Shown piece by piece: positions 10,410 through 19,312 of a stretch of 64,000 bases of DNA. The stretch's first letter is position 1. Each line of letters opens with the position of its first letter. The translations under genes were made by a program, and so were the position numbers. The notes below the pieces were generated by a model, which worked only from the letters and a program-made list of their open reading frames with translations, made no database searches and was not told the origin of the DNA. The DNA lies in contig NZ_JAVJSQ010000004.1 in assembly GCF_040219335.1 (NCBI RefSeq), forward strand, positions 372,001 through 436,000. The letters run 5' to 3'. Source of the DNA: Gimesia sp. (GTDB lineage: Bacteria > Planctomycetota > Planctomycetia > Planctomycetales > Planctomycetaceae).

Positions 10410-10480
10410 GCGGCTGTCGTATAATGGTATTACCCCAGCTTCCCAAGCTGGTGACGAGGGTTCGATTCCCTTCAGCCGCT
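10410..10480 (+). tRNA. tRNA-Gly, anticodon CCC
   Basis: A 71-nt cloverleaf: acceptor GCGGCTG (10410-10416) pairs with CAGCCGC (10473-10479), discriminator T at 10480. The anticodon arm CCAGC-TTCCCAA-GCTGG gives anticodon CCC, and the T arm contains GGTTCGATTCC. CCA is not encoded; a T-run follows immediately (10480-10486) and may end the transcript. A TTGACC at 10364-10369 with a weak -10 could be its promoter. Glycyl-tRNA synthetase lies 1.6 kb downstream on the other strand. Confidence 0.95.
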
Positions 10481-10526
10481 TTTTTCTCTAACAGACTCAG
10501 GTGGTCTAAAAAAGCTCGACTAACTT

Positions 10527-12065
10527 CTAGCTTTTTACCTGCCGCTGATCTTCCCCGCGGATCTGTGCCAGCTGTTTGGAAACGGCAGAGAAGGGGACTT
10601 CGTGAGGCATTTTGTCTGAAGTCGCCGCCACAGCTGATGCGACTCCGGCTGCTTCTCCCATCGCGACTGCATTCCCGGTGACCCGGTAACTACTGTGCGC
10701 GATGAAGTCACCGCTGATACAGCGTCCAGCCATCATCAGGCCGTTCACATCCCGGGCGATCAGAGCCCTCAGCGGAATGTCATAGGGTTTCGATTTGAAT
10801 GGTTTCTTTTCAATCGCCTTGGTTTTACCCGGGTTGGTGGAATGCACGTCGATTCCAAATCGGACATGACAGATTCCGTCATCAAAACGGGCACCGTTTT
10901 TCAGATCCTCACTCGAAACGTAATAACGCCCCAGAATGCGACGTCCTTCACGCGTTCCGATCTGTTCTGCGGTCGCGATAATTTCGAGATTGGTCCAGGG
11001 ATCCCCCAGTTTCTTGAGGCTGTTGACCAGCTTGTGTACTTCTCGACGTGCCTGCAGGGTTGCGTCGGTAACGTGAGCAGCATCGATCGAAAGTGTTCCA
11101 TATTCATGGTTGGCCATCATCGCAAACAGTCCATCCCGCACACGGAAGATTGTCGGTCCACCGTAAGAGGGATCCACACCGGCACGCTGAAATTCTGCCA
11201 GCAGGTTCTTCTTGGGATTCCCCAGCTTGCGGGGCTCGGCATCGCCACGAACGAACTGGGCGATCCCATCTGTCGTTACGCCGGTCAGCAATACCATCAG
11301 ACTCATCGGCTGGGTGAGCCCGGTACCGGGCTGGCCGAACTCATAGCCACAGCCGGCCTGTGCCGCCATGTCGCCGTCACCGGTACAGTCAATGAATGAC
11401 TTCGCCCGCCAGGCCTGTCGACCCGACTTCGATTCAGTGACAATTAGCGACAGACGATTGTTGATGTCTGTCACAGCCCCGACCACGCGGGTATGCAGCT
11501 GAATCTTGACTCCCGCTTCCAGCAGCATGTCTTCGAGCAGGAGCTTGGTTTTTTCGGTGTCGTAGGCAACCGACCCGTTATTCAAGACATTGCTGGCATC
11601 ACGTTCTTCGAGTTTTTCCAGAATCTCGTGCATGATGCCCGGCTTCTTCTGCGCATCGATAATCAGTGTCAACGCACCAGCAGTCCAGACACCTCCCACA
11701 CAGCCATTCACTTCCAGCAGACGGGTTTTGGCTCCGCTGCGTGCTGCTGCCAGGGCTGCGGCAAAACCGGCCGGGCCACCACCACAGACAATCACATCGT
11801 CTTCTTCCTGGATGGGAATATTCCGGGCGGCTTCGTGAAAGATCTTCCCGTCAGGGGAAACCCAACCGCGGGTACGAACATGTTGTGCGGTGGAGTTCCA
11901 GACCGATTGCCCGCCTCCATCCAGAATCAGCGTATTCGAGGGACGCGTCACGCCATCAACCAGGGGTTGTTTGTCAGCCGCACTGGCTGCCCCCGTCAGA
12001 AAGGCGGCAGTTCCACCGGCCAGATATTTTCCAAAATTGCGGCGGTCTATCTTCTTGTCTGCCAT
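10527..12065 (-). CDS. Tat-exported FAD-dependent oxidoreductase
   Basis: A 512-residue protein with a twin-arginine-like leader (DRRNFGKYLAGGTAAFLTGA, residues 7-26) and a Rossmann FAD site, VIVCGGGPAGFAAALAAARSG, starting near residue 91 and continuing into an acidic strand end (LLEVNG). SFIDCTGDGDMAAQAGCGYEFG and GLMMAGRCISGDFIAHSS near the C-terminus are typical of the FAD-dependent oxidoreductase group related to fumarate-reductase-like flavoproteins (Pfam FAD_oxidored). The start at 12065 has GAGGAGC six bases upstream. Probably acts in the periplasm; substrate unknown. Its 5' end lies 54 bp downstream of the glycyl-tRNA synthetase stop, so co-transcription is possible. Confidence 0.85.
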   Translation of the reverse strand: MADKKIDRRNFGKYLAGGTAAFLTGAASAADKQPLVDGVTRPSNTLILDGGGQSVWNSTAQHVRTRGWVSPDGKIFHEAARNIPIQEEDDVIVCGGGPAGFAAALAAARSGAKTRLLEVNGCVGGVWTAGALTLIIDAQKKPGIMHEILEKLEERDASNVLNNGSVAYDTEKTKLLLEDMLLEAGVKIQLHTRVVGAVTDINNRLSLIVTESKSGRQAWRAKSFIDCTGDGDMAAQAGCGYEFGQPGTGLTQPMSLMVLLTGVTTDGIAQFVRGDAEPRKLGNPKKNLLAEFQRAGVDPSYGGPTIFRVRDGLFAMMANHEYGTLSIDAAHVTDATLQARREVHKLVNSLKKLGDPWTNLEIIATAEQIGTREGRRILGRYYVSSEDLKNGARFDDGICHVRFGIDVHSTNPGKTKAIEKKPFKSKPYDIPLRALIARDVNGLMMAGRCISGDFIAHSSYRVTGNAVAMGEAAGVASAVAATSDKMPHEVPFSAVSKQLAQIRGEDQRQVKS

Positions 12066-12119
12066 GTCAGGCTCCTCATATATACTGATGTCTGGATGCA
12101 GTTGAAACGGGGCTGGCTC

Positions 12120-13787
12120 TTAGCCGTGAATGCGCCGTTGAACTTCCGCCACGATATCATCGATGGGAATTCGCTCCTGTTTCAGCGAATCACGATCACG
12201 CATGGTCACACAGTTATCCTGTTCGGTATCCCCATCCACTGTCAAGCAGAAAGGTGTTCCGATCTCGTCCTGACGCCGATAACGACGCCCGATTGCTCCC
12301 TGCTGATCGTAGACGGCCTGGATTCCAGCCTTTTTCAACTTCCCGTAAATGTCGGCAGCAACTTCCGGCATGCCCGCTTTTTTGATCAGTGGGAATACGG
12401 CTGCTTTCACCGGTGCCAGTTTGGGATGGAACTGCATGACAGTACGAGACTGCATCTCCCCCTTATCATCGGGTTGTTCGTCTTCATAGTACGCTTCACA
12501 CAGGAACGCCAGAGTGGCCCGGTCGGCCCCAGCAGCGGGTTCAATCACGTGGGGAATGAACCGTTCGCGCGTCTGATCGTCAAAGTAGGTCAGATCTTTT
12601 CCACTTCCTTTGTACTTAGGCTGACCATGCTCGTTCTTTTCAACCACCAGCTGATCGCCTTCACGGACCAGTTTTCCTTCCATGTGAGAACGCAGGTCAA
12701 AATCACCACGGTGGGCAATCCCTTCCAGTTCTCCGTATTCGTTTTCTTCCATGAAGGGGAAGGCGTATTCGACATCCGCCGTCCCGACGGAGTAGTGCGC
12801 CAGCTCTTCCTGCGTATGGTCGCGGAGAATCAGATTCTCAGGGTTAATCCCGTGCTGAATATACCAGTTGTATCTGCGGTCGCGCCAGTACTGATACCAT
12901 TCGAAGGATTCATCCGGATGACAGAAGAACTCCATTTCCATCTGTTCGAATTCGCGCGAACGGAAGGTGTAGTTCCGCGGCGTGATTTCGTTACGGAAAC
13001 TCTTTCCGATCTGGGCGATCCCGAACGGCACCTTCACGCGACCACTGTCGACGACATTCTTGAAGTTCACGAACATCCCCTGTGCGGTTTCCGGACGAAG
13101 AAAGGCGGTTCCTTCTTCGCCCGAGAGGGCACCGATGATTGTTTTGAACATCAGGTTGAACTCACGGGGCTCAGTCAATTCGCCTCCGGTATCCGGACAG
13201 CGGGCTTCCAGTTTTCCGGTCGCGGGAATGCCAGCATTTCCCAGCATTTTCGCGTATTCCATCAGGTTACAAACCGAAATCTGCGGCTCTTCGCTGTTAG
13301 AAAGATTATTGTCTTTCTCATATTCAGCAATTGCTTTTTCCAGCCGCTTGCGTTTGGTTTTAGAGAGACCTTCCTCACCGATGTCCGCCATATAAGTTTC
13401 ACAGGCGACCGGTTTCTGATCGGAAGCATAAGCGACTGCAACCGAAACATGGTCTACGCGGAAGCGAGTCTTGGACTCTTTGGAATCCACCATGAAGTCG
13501 TGGAACAGATCGAAGTGCCCCGAACTTTTCCAGACGCTGGGATGCATGATAATTGTGGTTTCGACCCCGGTCATGCCGAATGGTTTAGGAGCACCTTCCG
13601 GCGCAATCAGTTCGTTGTGTGTCGTGATCATATCGGACCACCAGGCTTCACGGACATTCCGCTTGAGTTCGACTCCCAATGGGCCGTAATCCCAGAATCC
13701 CTGCAATCCGCCATAGATCTCAGAAGACTGAAAAACAAACCCGCGTCGTTTACACAACGCTACAATCTTTTCCATCTCTTTTTTCAT
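12120..13787 (-). CDS. glyS: Glycyl-tRNA synthetase (dimeric type)
   Basis: Charges tRNA-Gly in the cytoplasm. The 555-residue length and single-chain organisation match the alpha2 (bacterial/eukaryotic-like) enzyme, not the alpha2beta2 form. KRRGFVFQSSEIYGGLQG and WDYGPLG form the typical N-terminus. Class II motif 2 is FRNEITPRNYTFRSREFEQ, and motif 3 lies in VIEPAAGADRATLAFLCEAY. The C-terminal anticodon-binding domain follows (HPKLAPVKAAVFPL to the end). The start ATG at 13787 has GGAAAGA upstream; a second ATG four codons in is an alternative. A tRNA-Gly gene lies nearby. Confidence 0.96.
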   Translation of the reverse strand: MKKEMEKIVALCKRRGFVFQSSEIYGGLQGFWDYGPLGVELKRNVREAWWSDMITTHNELIAPEGAPKPFGMTGVETTIIMHPSVWKSSGHFDLFHDFMVDSKESKTRFRVDHVSVAVAYASDQKPVACETYMADIGEEGLSKTKRKRLEKAIAEYEKDNNLSNSEEPQISVCNLMEYAKMLGNAGIPATGKLEARCPDTGGELTEPREFNLMFKTIIGALSGEEGTAFLRPETAQGMFVNFKNVVDSGRVKVPFGIAQIGKSFRNEITPRNYTFRSREFEQMEMEFFCHPDESFEWYQYWRDRRYNWYIQHGINPENLILRDHTQEELAHYSVGTADVEYAFPFMEENEYGELEGIAHRGDFDLRSHMEGKLVREGDQLVVEKNEHGQPKYKGSGKDLTYFDDQTRERFIPHVIEPAAGADRATLAFLCEAYYEDEQPDDKGEMQSRTVMQFHPKLAPVKAAVFPLIKKAGMPEVAADIYGKLKKAGIQAVYDQQGAIGRRYRRQDEIGTPFCLTVDGDTEQDNCVTMRDRDSLKQERIPIDDIVAEVQRRIHG

Positions 13788-13868
13788 TGATTTGGTCTTT
13801 CCATACTGTCTTATACAGACATACTCAACTTCAGATTAAACAGAAATCGGTTTGAAAATCATATTAGT

Positions 13869-14624
13869 TCAGCCGGCTGAAAACGTAATCAGGCCGGTCT
13901 GGTGATCAAATTCAGGGACTTGTGAAATCAGTCCACGCTGGCAACATAGTTGAATATCCTCTTCAAAGCCACGCCGAATCAGGTTGCGGCCTCCCAGGCT
14001 GGCGCGCACTCCCTGTAACAGGCCGTCTGGCTGCTGGATCTGTGTCTGGTAATGATCGATCACGATCCGTGTGGAATCGTCCAATACCAGATCCTGCTCG
14101 CACTGCTCGACCAGCTCGGATGCAATCGCACCGGCACAGAGACAGTCCTCTCCCGTGACGACACCATCCGTTCCGGCACAGACCAGATAGATCAGCCCGT
14201 CACTCGCTTTGAGAATTTTCAGCAATGCGTCCAGATTAAGAAACGCCCCAATCAGGATTCGTCGCGCCTGGATGGCCCGTTTCAGTGCCCGTGTGCCGTT
14301 ACTGGTCGTGAAGACAATCTTTCTGTCCTGTACCACGTCAGCAGGATAGCGGGCCGGGGAATTATCCAGATCGAAGCCTTCAATCTGAATCCCTTTGCGT
14401 TCGCCTCCGAGCAGAACCTGCTCGCCTGCAGACCGGAGTTGCGCTGCCAGTTCACGGGCCTCGTCGATTTCCTGACACGGAATGATCGCCTCGGCTCCGG
14501 AATTCAGCGCGTAGGTCATCGTGGACGAAGCACGCAGAATATCCAGAATTACAGCGACACTCCCTGAAAACTCTTCAGGTTGTGACAAGACAGGTAAAAA
14601 GCAGGTTCGTATCTCGGCAGGCAT
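13869..14624 (-). CDS. 2-phosphosulfolactate phosphatase family (ComB-like)
   Basis: A 251-residue protein of the ComB family, Mg-dependent acid phosphatases that in methanogens convert 2-phosphosulfolactate to sulfolactate in coenzyme M synthesis. Recognisable family blocks are VAVILDILRASSTM near residue 25, LLGGERKGIQIEGFDLDNSP, VFTTSNGTRAL and LVCAGTDGVVTGEDCLCAGAIA. Bacterial homologues often have no coenzyme M pathway, so the true substrate here is open. The gene begins 45 bp after the purD stop on the same strand and could share its transcript. Confidence 0.85.
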   Translation of the reverse strand: MPAEIRTCFLPVLSQPEEFSGSVAVILDILRASSTMTYALNSGAEAIIPCQEIDEARELAAQLRSAGEQVLLGGERKGIQIEGFDLDNSPARYPADVVQDRKIVFTTSNGTRALKRAIQARRILIGAFLNLDALLKILKASDGLIYLVCAGTDGVVTGEDCLCAGAIASELVEQCEQDLVLDDSTRIVIDHYQTQIQQPDGLLQGVRASLGGRNLIRRGFEEDIQLCCQRGLISQVPEFDHQTGLITFSAG

Positions 14625-14669
14625 GGCTCGTACTGTCGGTTGCGCTTTCCTTCAGATGAACAACAGGAC

Positions 14670-15941
14670 TCAGCGAGCCTTGTCGGAAATATCCTTGCGG
14701 CACCAGGCACCATCCCAGCGGATGCACTTCACAGCCTGGTAGGCTTTCAACTTGGCATCGCTGATCGAATCACCAATCGCGGTGACTCCCAACACACGCC
14801 CGCCATCGGTGACAACCTGCTCATCCTGCATGGTTGTCCCTGCATGAAAGACTTTCGTATCTGCCAATGCTGCCGCTTCATCCAGGCCGCGAATGACTTT
14901 CCCTTTTTGGTAATCGCCGGGATAACCTTCAGCGGCCATCACCACACAAACGGTTGGACGTTCGTCCCACTCCAGTGGCTCGATATCGTCCAGACGCTCT
15001 TCCGCGGCTGCGAGCAGGAGTTCTCCCAGATCGGTCTTGAGCCGCATCAGAACCGGCTGTGCTTCGGGATCACCAAATCGCACGTTGAATTCCAGCACCT
15101 TCGGTCCCTGGTTGGTGATCATCAGACCGGCGTAGAGAATCCCGTTAAAGGGACGATCTTCAATTTTCATGACGTTGACCATCGGCACCAGAATCTTTTC
15201 GATGATCTCGCTCATCAATGAATCAGTAACCAGTGGTGCAGGGCTGTAAGCTCCCATGCCTCCCGTATTGGGGCCTTTGTCTCCATCGTAGGCTGCTTTG
15301 TGATCCTGAGAAGTTTCAAGGGGAATAATCGTCGAACCGCTGACGATTGCCAGAATACTGACTTCCTGGCCAATCAGTTTCTCTTCGATGATGACGGTTT
15401 TGCCTGCATCGCCGAACTCTCTGATTTTCATCAGCGACCTGATGGCACCCAGTGCTTCCTGTTTTGTGTCACAGATCAGCACACCTTTGCCCGCAGCCAG
15501 ACCGTCTGCCTTAATCACCAGCGGCTGTTCTTCGCGGTCTTCAACAAAGGCCTCGGCCGCCTCAAAGTTATTGAATGTTTCTGATTTCGCTGTGGGAACA
15601 TTCGCCTTCCACATCATCTGCTTGGCGAACGATTTACTGCCTTCCAGCTCTGCAGCCGCCTTGGAAGGACCAAACACCGGAATGCCTTCCTTCCGCAGGG
15701 CATCTGCCAGACCTGCGACCAGTGGCACTTCGGGGCCGATAATCGCCAGGTCGATGGCTTCTTCTTTTGCAAACGCGACCATACGGGGGATATCCGAAAC
15801 ACTGATATCCACATTCGTTCCATCCAGACAGGTGCCAGCATTACCCGGAGCACAAAAGACCTGGGAGACGGATTCGGACTGAGCCAGTTTCCAGACCAGA
15901 GCATGTTCCCGACCACCCTGACCAACCACTAACACTTTCAT
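14670..15941 (-). CDS. purD: Phosphoribosylamine-glycine ligase
   Basis: Second step of purine synthesis: joins phosphoribosylamine and glycine with ATP. The ATG at 15941 (MKVLVVGQGGREHALVWKL) is chosen over an upstream in-frame TTG at 15968, as the Rossmann start sits directly at this Met; 423 residues, the usual length. ATP-grasp features include VIKADGLAAGKGV near residue 135, GPNTGGMGAYSP, and LEFNVRFGDPEAQP for metal binding. It leads a minus-strand group with the ComB-like gene. Confidence 0.97.
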   Translation of the reverse strand: MKVLVVGQGGREHALVWKLAQSESVSQVFCAPGNAGTCLDGTNVDISVSDIPRMVAFAKEEAIDLAIIGPEVPLVAGLADALRKEGIPVFGPSKAAAELEGSKSFAKQMMWKANVPTAKSETFNNFEAAEAFVEDREEQPLVIKADGLAAGKGVLICDTKQEALGAIRSLMKIREFGDAGKTVIIEEKLIGQEVSILAIVSGSTIIPLETSQDHKAAYDGDKGPNTGGMGAYSPAPLVTDSLMSEIIEKILVPMVNVMKIEDRPFNGILYAGLMITNQGPKVLEFNVRFGDPEAQPVLMRLKTDLGELLLAAAEERLDDIEPLEWDERPTVCVVMAAEGYPGDYQKGKVIRGLDEAAALADTKVFHAGTTMQDEQVVTDGGRVLGVTAIGDSISDAKLKAYQAVKCIRWDGAWCRKDISDKAR

Positions 15942-16519
15942 CGTTCTCAATACCTGCTTGTTATTCAACGTCTAAAAAATAATCAGGGCTCCAGTCCTGC
16001 TCCGACTGTTTCCTGCTGAAAGTCGCATCCCGGGATCCTCAAGTCCACCTCTCAAAGATGAGATGATGACTCTGGTGCCATTGTCAAGATGCGCTCAAAA
16101 TGAGGGTTTTAACAGCAGTGGAGTATATCAGCACTGTTTTGCCCCTAGTAGCATCGCTTCCCCAAATTTAGATTTTGCTCCTAAAAAGCTGCATTTCTTC
16201 AAGAAGAGGACTGAGAATCCAATTCCATTCCGCATTAACTTTCTTCAGAAACCGTTTCTCTACTATGTGTACTCAGCCAGCCGTTGGACGAATGCCCCTT
16301 CAGTCTCTATAATGGTCCATCCGAAACAGATTCCCTGTTGCGGGCTTCAACCGATCAACGGTCGATGAACCCACGCAACCTGCTGCCTGTCACAGCTGAG
16401 GGAGTCATGGTATAACGTACGCAAGCTGAAATTACTCTTATCGTACGATTCCTGCTGAGTATTGACTTAAAGTGAATCAGCAAAAAGACTTTTAACCTTT
16501 TTATTCTCTGGAGATTAAA
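15942..16519. other. Divergent intergenic region purD/asd
   Basis: 578 bp without a supported gene. A 101-codon open frame at 16063-16368 lacks recognisable features. The right part should hold the asd promoter (a TTGACT lies at 16462-16467, but no convincing -10 was found) and CTGGAG at 16509-16514 serves as the asd ribosome binding site. Confidence 0.5.
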
Positions 16520-17533
16520 GTGTTTGATACTGTCGCCATCATTGGTGCCACCGGTGCCGTCGGGCACATCATGCGGAAACTGCTGGAAGATCGGAACTTC
16601 CAGGCGAAACAATTTCGATTTCTGGCTTCGGCCCGCTCCGCAGGCAAAACACTCGAATTTCAGGGAAAAACATACACTCTGGAAGAACTGACCAAAGATT
16701 CTTTTAAGGGAGTCGAGCTGGTCATCGCGTCTACTCCGGATGATGTTGCCGCCGAATTTCTGCCCGCTGCAGTCGAAGCCGGCGCGATCGTCATCGATGA
16801 ATCGGGTTACTGGCGGATGAAGCCGGAAGTGGCACTTGTCGTTCCGGAAATCAATCCCGAAGCCGCCCTGGAAGCAAAAGGCATTATCGCCAGCCCTAAC
16901 TGTTCGACCACTCAGATGGTCATGGCCCTGAAGCCGCTGCACGATGCTTCTCCTGTGAAACGGGTAATCGTCAGCACTTACCAGGCAACCAGTGGAGCAG
17001 GGGTTGCCGGCACCAGCGATCTACTGGAAGGTTCACGAGCCTATCTGGACGAGAAAGACTACGACTATCAGGTATTTCCTCACCCGATCGCCTTTAATGC
17101 GATCCCTCAGATCGGTAGCGAAAAGGAAGACGGATACACCAGCGAAGAAATGAAGATGGTGTACGAAACCCGTAAAATCCTTGGTGATGAATCCATCCAG
17201 GTCAATCCAACCTGTGTCCGGATTCCCGTTGCCAACTGTCACAGCGAAACCATTACGGTCGAAACCGAACGCCCGATTTCACCAGAAGAAGCCCGCAAGC
17301 TCTTCTCTGAATTCCCCGGAATCACCGTAGTAGACGACCTGCAGAAACTGGAATACCCGCTCCCCTCGAACTGTGATGGAAGCGATGAAGTCTTTATCGG
17401 ACGGATCCGCCGTGATATTTCGAATCCGAACGGGCTCTCATTCTGGTGCGTCAGCGATAACCTGCGTAAAGGGGCCGCCACCAATGCGGTTCAAATCGCA
17501 GAACTGCTGGCGAAACACAAAGCCTGCACCTAA
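16520..17533 (+). CDS. asd: Aspartate-semialdehyde dehydrogenase
   Basis: Reduces aspartyl phosphate to aspartate semialdehyde for lysine, threonine and methionine synthesis. It starts with GTG at 16520 behind CTGGAG; 337 residues, the family's usual length. An NADP-binding VAIIGATGAVG opens the protein, the catalytic cysteine is C128 in SPNCSTTQM, and the substrate-binding histidine lies in RIPVANCHSE. lysA follows 90 bp downstream on the same strand, giving a lysine/diaminopimelate gene pair. A hairpin overlaps the stop codon. Confidence 0.95.
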   Translation: MFDTVAIIGATGAVGHIMRKLLEDRNFQAKQFRFLASARSAGKTLEFQGKTYTLEELTKDSFKGVELVIASTPDDVAAEFLPAAVEAGAIVIDESGYWRMKPEVALVVPEINPEAALEAKGIIASPNCSTTQMVMALKPLHDASPVKRVIVSTYQATSGAGVAGTSDLLEGSRAYLDEKDYDYQVFPHPIAFNAIPQIGSEKEDGYTSEEMKMVYETRKILGDESIQVNPTCVRIPVANCHSETITVETERPISPEEARKLFSEFPGITVVDDLQKLEYPLPSNCDGSDEVFIGRIRRDISNPNGLSFWCVSDNLRKGAATNAVQIAELLAKHKACT

Positions 17534-17542
17534 GCAGGCTTT
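17519..17542 (+). terminator. Hairpin spanning the asd stop codon
   Basis: AAAGCCTGC (17519-17527) pairs with GCAGGCTTT (17534-17542) over a 6-nt loop that contains the TAA stop. There is no longer T-run, so it may act as a weak terminator or attenuator between asd and lysA rather than a full stop. Confidence 0.45.
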
Positions 17543-17623
17543 CGCCACCTGTTTCGTCTTCGCTGCTTCGCGCGTTGATTTTCTTTCTGTTAACGATGAT
17601 TTTAGCCTCGTGAAAGTTACGCA

Positions 17624-18895
17624 ATGACCGCCTTTCATTACCAAAACGATGAACTGTTCTGTGAAAATGTCCCTGTTGCCCAACTGGCAGAAGAATTTGG
17701 AACTCCGCTCTGGATCTACTCCAAATCAGCTTTCCTGGGACGGTTAAAAGAGATTCAGGATGCGTTCGCCGAAGTCGATCCGGTCATCTGCTACTCGGTC
17801 AAAGCGAATGGCAACCTGAGCATTCTCAAGACCATGAACGACGCCGGCAGTAGTTTCGACGTCGTTTCCGGTGGAGAACTGTTCCGAGTAAAACAGGCTG
17901 GTGCAGACACCACACGTGTGGTCTTCGCGGGAGTTGGTAAGACGGACGAAGAAATCCGCCAGGCGCTCCAGGCCGACATTCTGATGTTCGACGTTGAGAG
18001 TGAAGCCGAACTGGACGCGATCGCTGCCATCGCGGGAGAGTTGGGCTGCGTCGGTCGGGTCGCACTGCGTCTCAACCCGGATATCGATGCGAAAACACAC
18101 CACAAAACCACGACCGGTAAAAAGGGCAACAAGTTCGGTATGGACATCGAACGGGCCACCGAACTGGCAGATAAGGTTCTCAAAGATGATCGTCTCGAGC
18201 TGACCGGCATCCATATGCACCTTGGTTCGCCGATCCTTTCGACCGATCCGTATGCCAAAGCGGTTAAAAAGGGAGCTGAAGTCATTCAGCAGCTGCGAGA
18301 TAAAGGCCATAACACCAACTGGATGAATCTGGGTGGTGGTTTTGGGATCAGCTACAAAACGGATGAAGGCCCCTCCGCACAGACTTATGCCGACGTGATC
18401 GTTCCTACAATCAAGGAGATCGGCTGTCGTCTGGCTCTGGAACCCGGACGTTTCATCGCCGGAAACTCAGGCATCCTGGTCAGCCAGATCGTCTTCACCA
18501 AACGGGAAGGGGGCAAGCTGTTCTATATCCAGGATGGCGGCATGACCGATCTCGTCCGTCCCGCGATGTACGATTCCTATCATCGCGTCTGGCCCGTCAA
18601 ACCCAAGGTCCCCATGCCCTTTGACTGTGAAGGGGAAATCGCAGGCTGCGAGCCTGCAGACGTCGTGGGTCCAGTTTGCGAGTCCTGCGATTATTTCGCC
18701 AAGGACCGCTATCTGCCTCACATGGAACGGGGCGACTATCTCTGCATGTTTAGTGCGGGTGCCTATGGTTCTGTGATGAGCAGCAACTACAACGCCCGCC
18801 CCCGTAGTGCAGAAATTCTGGTGGATGGCAGCGAGTATCAGGTCATTCGCCGTCGCGAAACCTACGAAGAGCTGATCGCACTCGAGCAGGCTTAA
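17624..18895 (+). CDS. lysA: Diaminopimelate decarboxylase
   Basis: Last step of lysine synthesis, PLP-dependent. The 423 residues include the PLP lysine K60 in [10 protein letters not shown], the phosphate-binding [18 protein letters not shown], and the active-site C-E-S-C-D-Y with [14 protein letters not shown] at the C-terminal barrel. It lies downstream of asd on the same strand, fitting a shared pathway. Confidence 0.97.
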   Translation: MTAFHYQNDELFCENVPVAQLAEEFGTPLWIYSKSAFLGRLKEIQDAFAEVDPVICYSVKANGNLSILKTMNDAGSSFDVVSGGELFRVKQAGADTTRVVFAGVGKTDEEIRQALQADILMFDVESEAELDAIAAIAGELGCVGRVALRLNPDIDAKTHHKTTTGKKGNKFGMDIERATELADKVLKDDRLELTGIHMHLGSPILSTDPYAKAVKKGAEVIQQLRDKGHNTNWMNLGGGFGISYKTDEGPSAQTYADVIVPTIKEIGCRLALEPGRFIAGNSGILVSQIVFTKREGGKLFYIQDGGMTDLVRPAMYDSYHRVWPVKPKVPMPFDCEGEIAGCEPADVVGPVCESCDYFAKDRYLPHMERGDYLCMFSAGAYGSVMSSNYNARPRSAEILVDGSEYQVIRRRETYEELIALEQA

Positions 18896-19312
18896 GCTTC
18901 AACGCGGCTCCTCGACTCAACTTCCCAATCTGTTCAGAAGACCAGATTCCGGTGGTCAGGTTATAACAGTTATCGGGTTCATGCCTGCTTTGCTGCGCTG
19001 AGAGCAGGAAAGCAGGGTAGCTCCGCTTCCTTCGATTGAACCGTTATCGCCGTTAGAAACGATGATACTTGATACAGAAGCTGCCGTGGAGAATATGTCC
19101 ATACGAATACCAGACAACAGATTTCTGTGAAGAGTCTATTGAAATAATTGAATTATGTTGTTTTGGGTAAGGTGATAAGAATAGTATATTAAAACTGTTA
19201 CTATCATCTCGCTGAGAGATATTCTATCTATCAGTCCGACAGTGCCTGCTCAGGCTCTGTCTCGATAGCCGCCATGAATAGCCGACAACCACGACGACAC
19301 GGAGTCGACTGA
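18896..19312. other. Intergenic region lysA/HEAT gene
   Basis: 417 bp with no gene. It contains the hairpin at 18984-19016 and, from about 19120 on, an AT-rich stretch that probably carries the promoter of the HEAT-repeat gene. Confidence 0.5.
18984..19016 (+). repeat. Strong inverted repeat downstream of lysA
   Basis: CCTGCTTT-g-CTGC pairs with GCAG-g-AAAGCAGG around a 7-nt loop, giving 12 base pairs with one G/G mismatch. No T-run follows, so it is not a standard intrinsic terminator; it may stabilise the asd-lysA mRNA end. Confidence 0.55.

Noticed and set aside
11493-13790. 765-residue plus-strand frame opposite the FAD protein and glyS
   Set aside because: Antisense to conserved genes with no recognisable domain.
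16063-16368. 101-codon frame between purD and asd
   Set aside because: No ribosome site, domain or typical composition; falls in a divergent promoter region.
17534-17623. Lysine riboswitch before lysA
   Set aside because: The 90-bp gap is too short and lacks the conserved multi-helix core.
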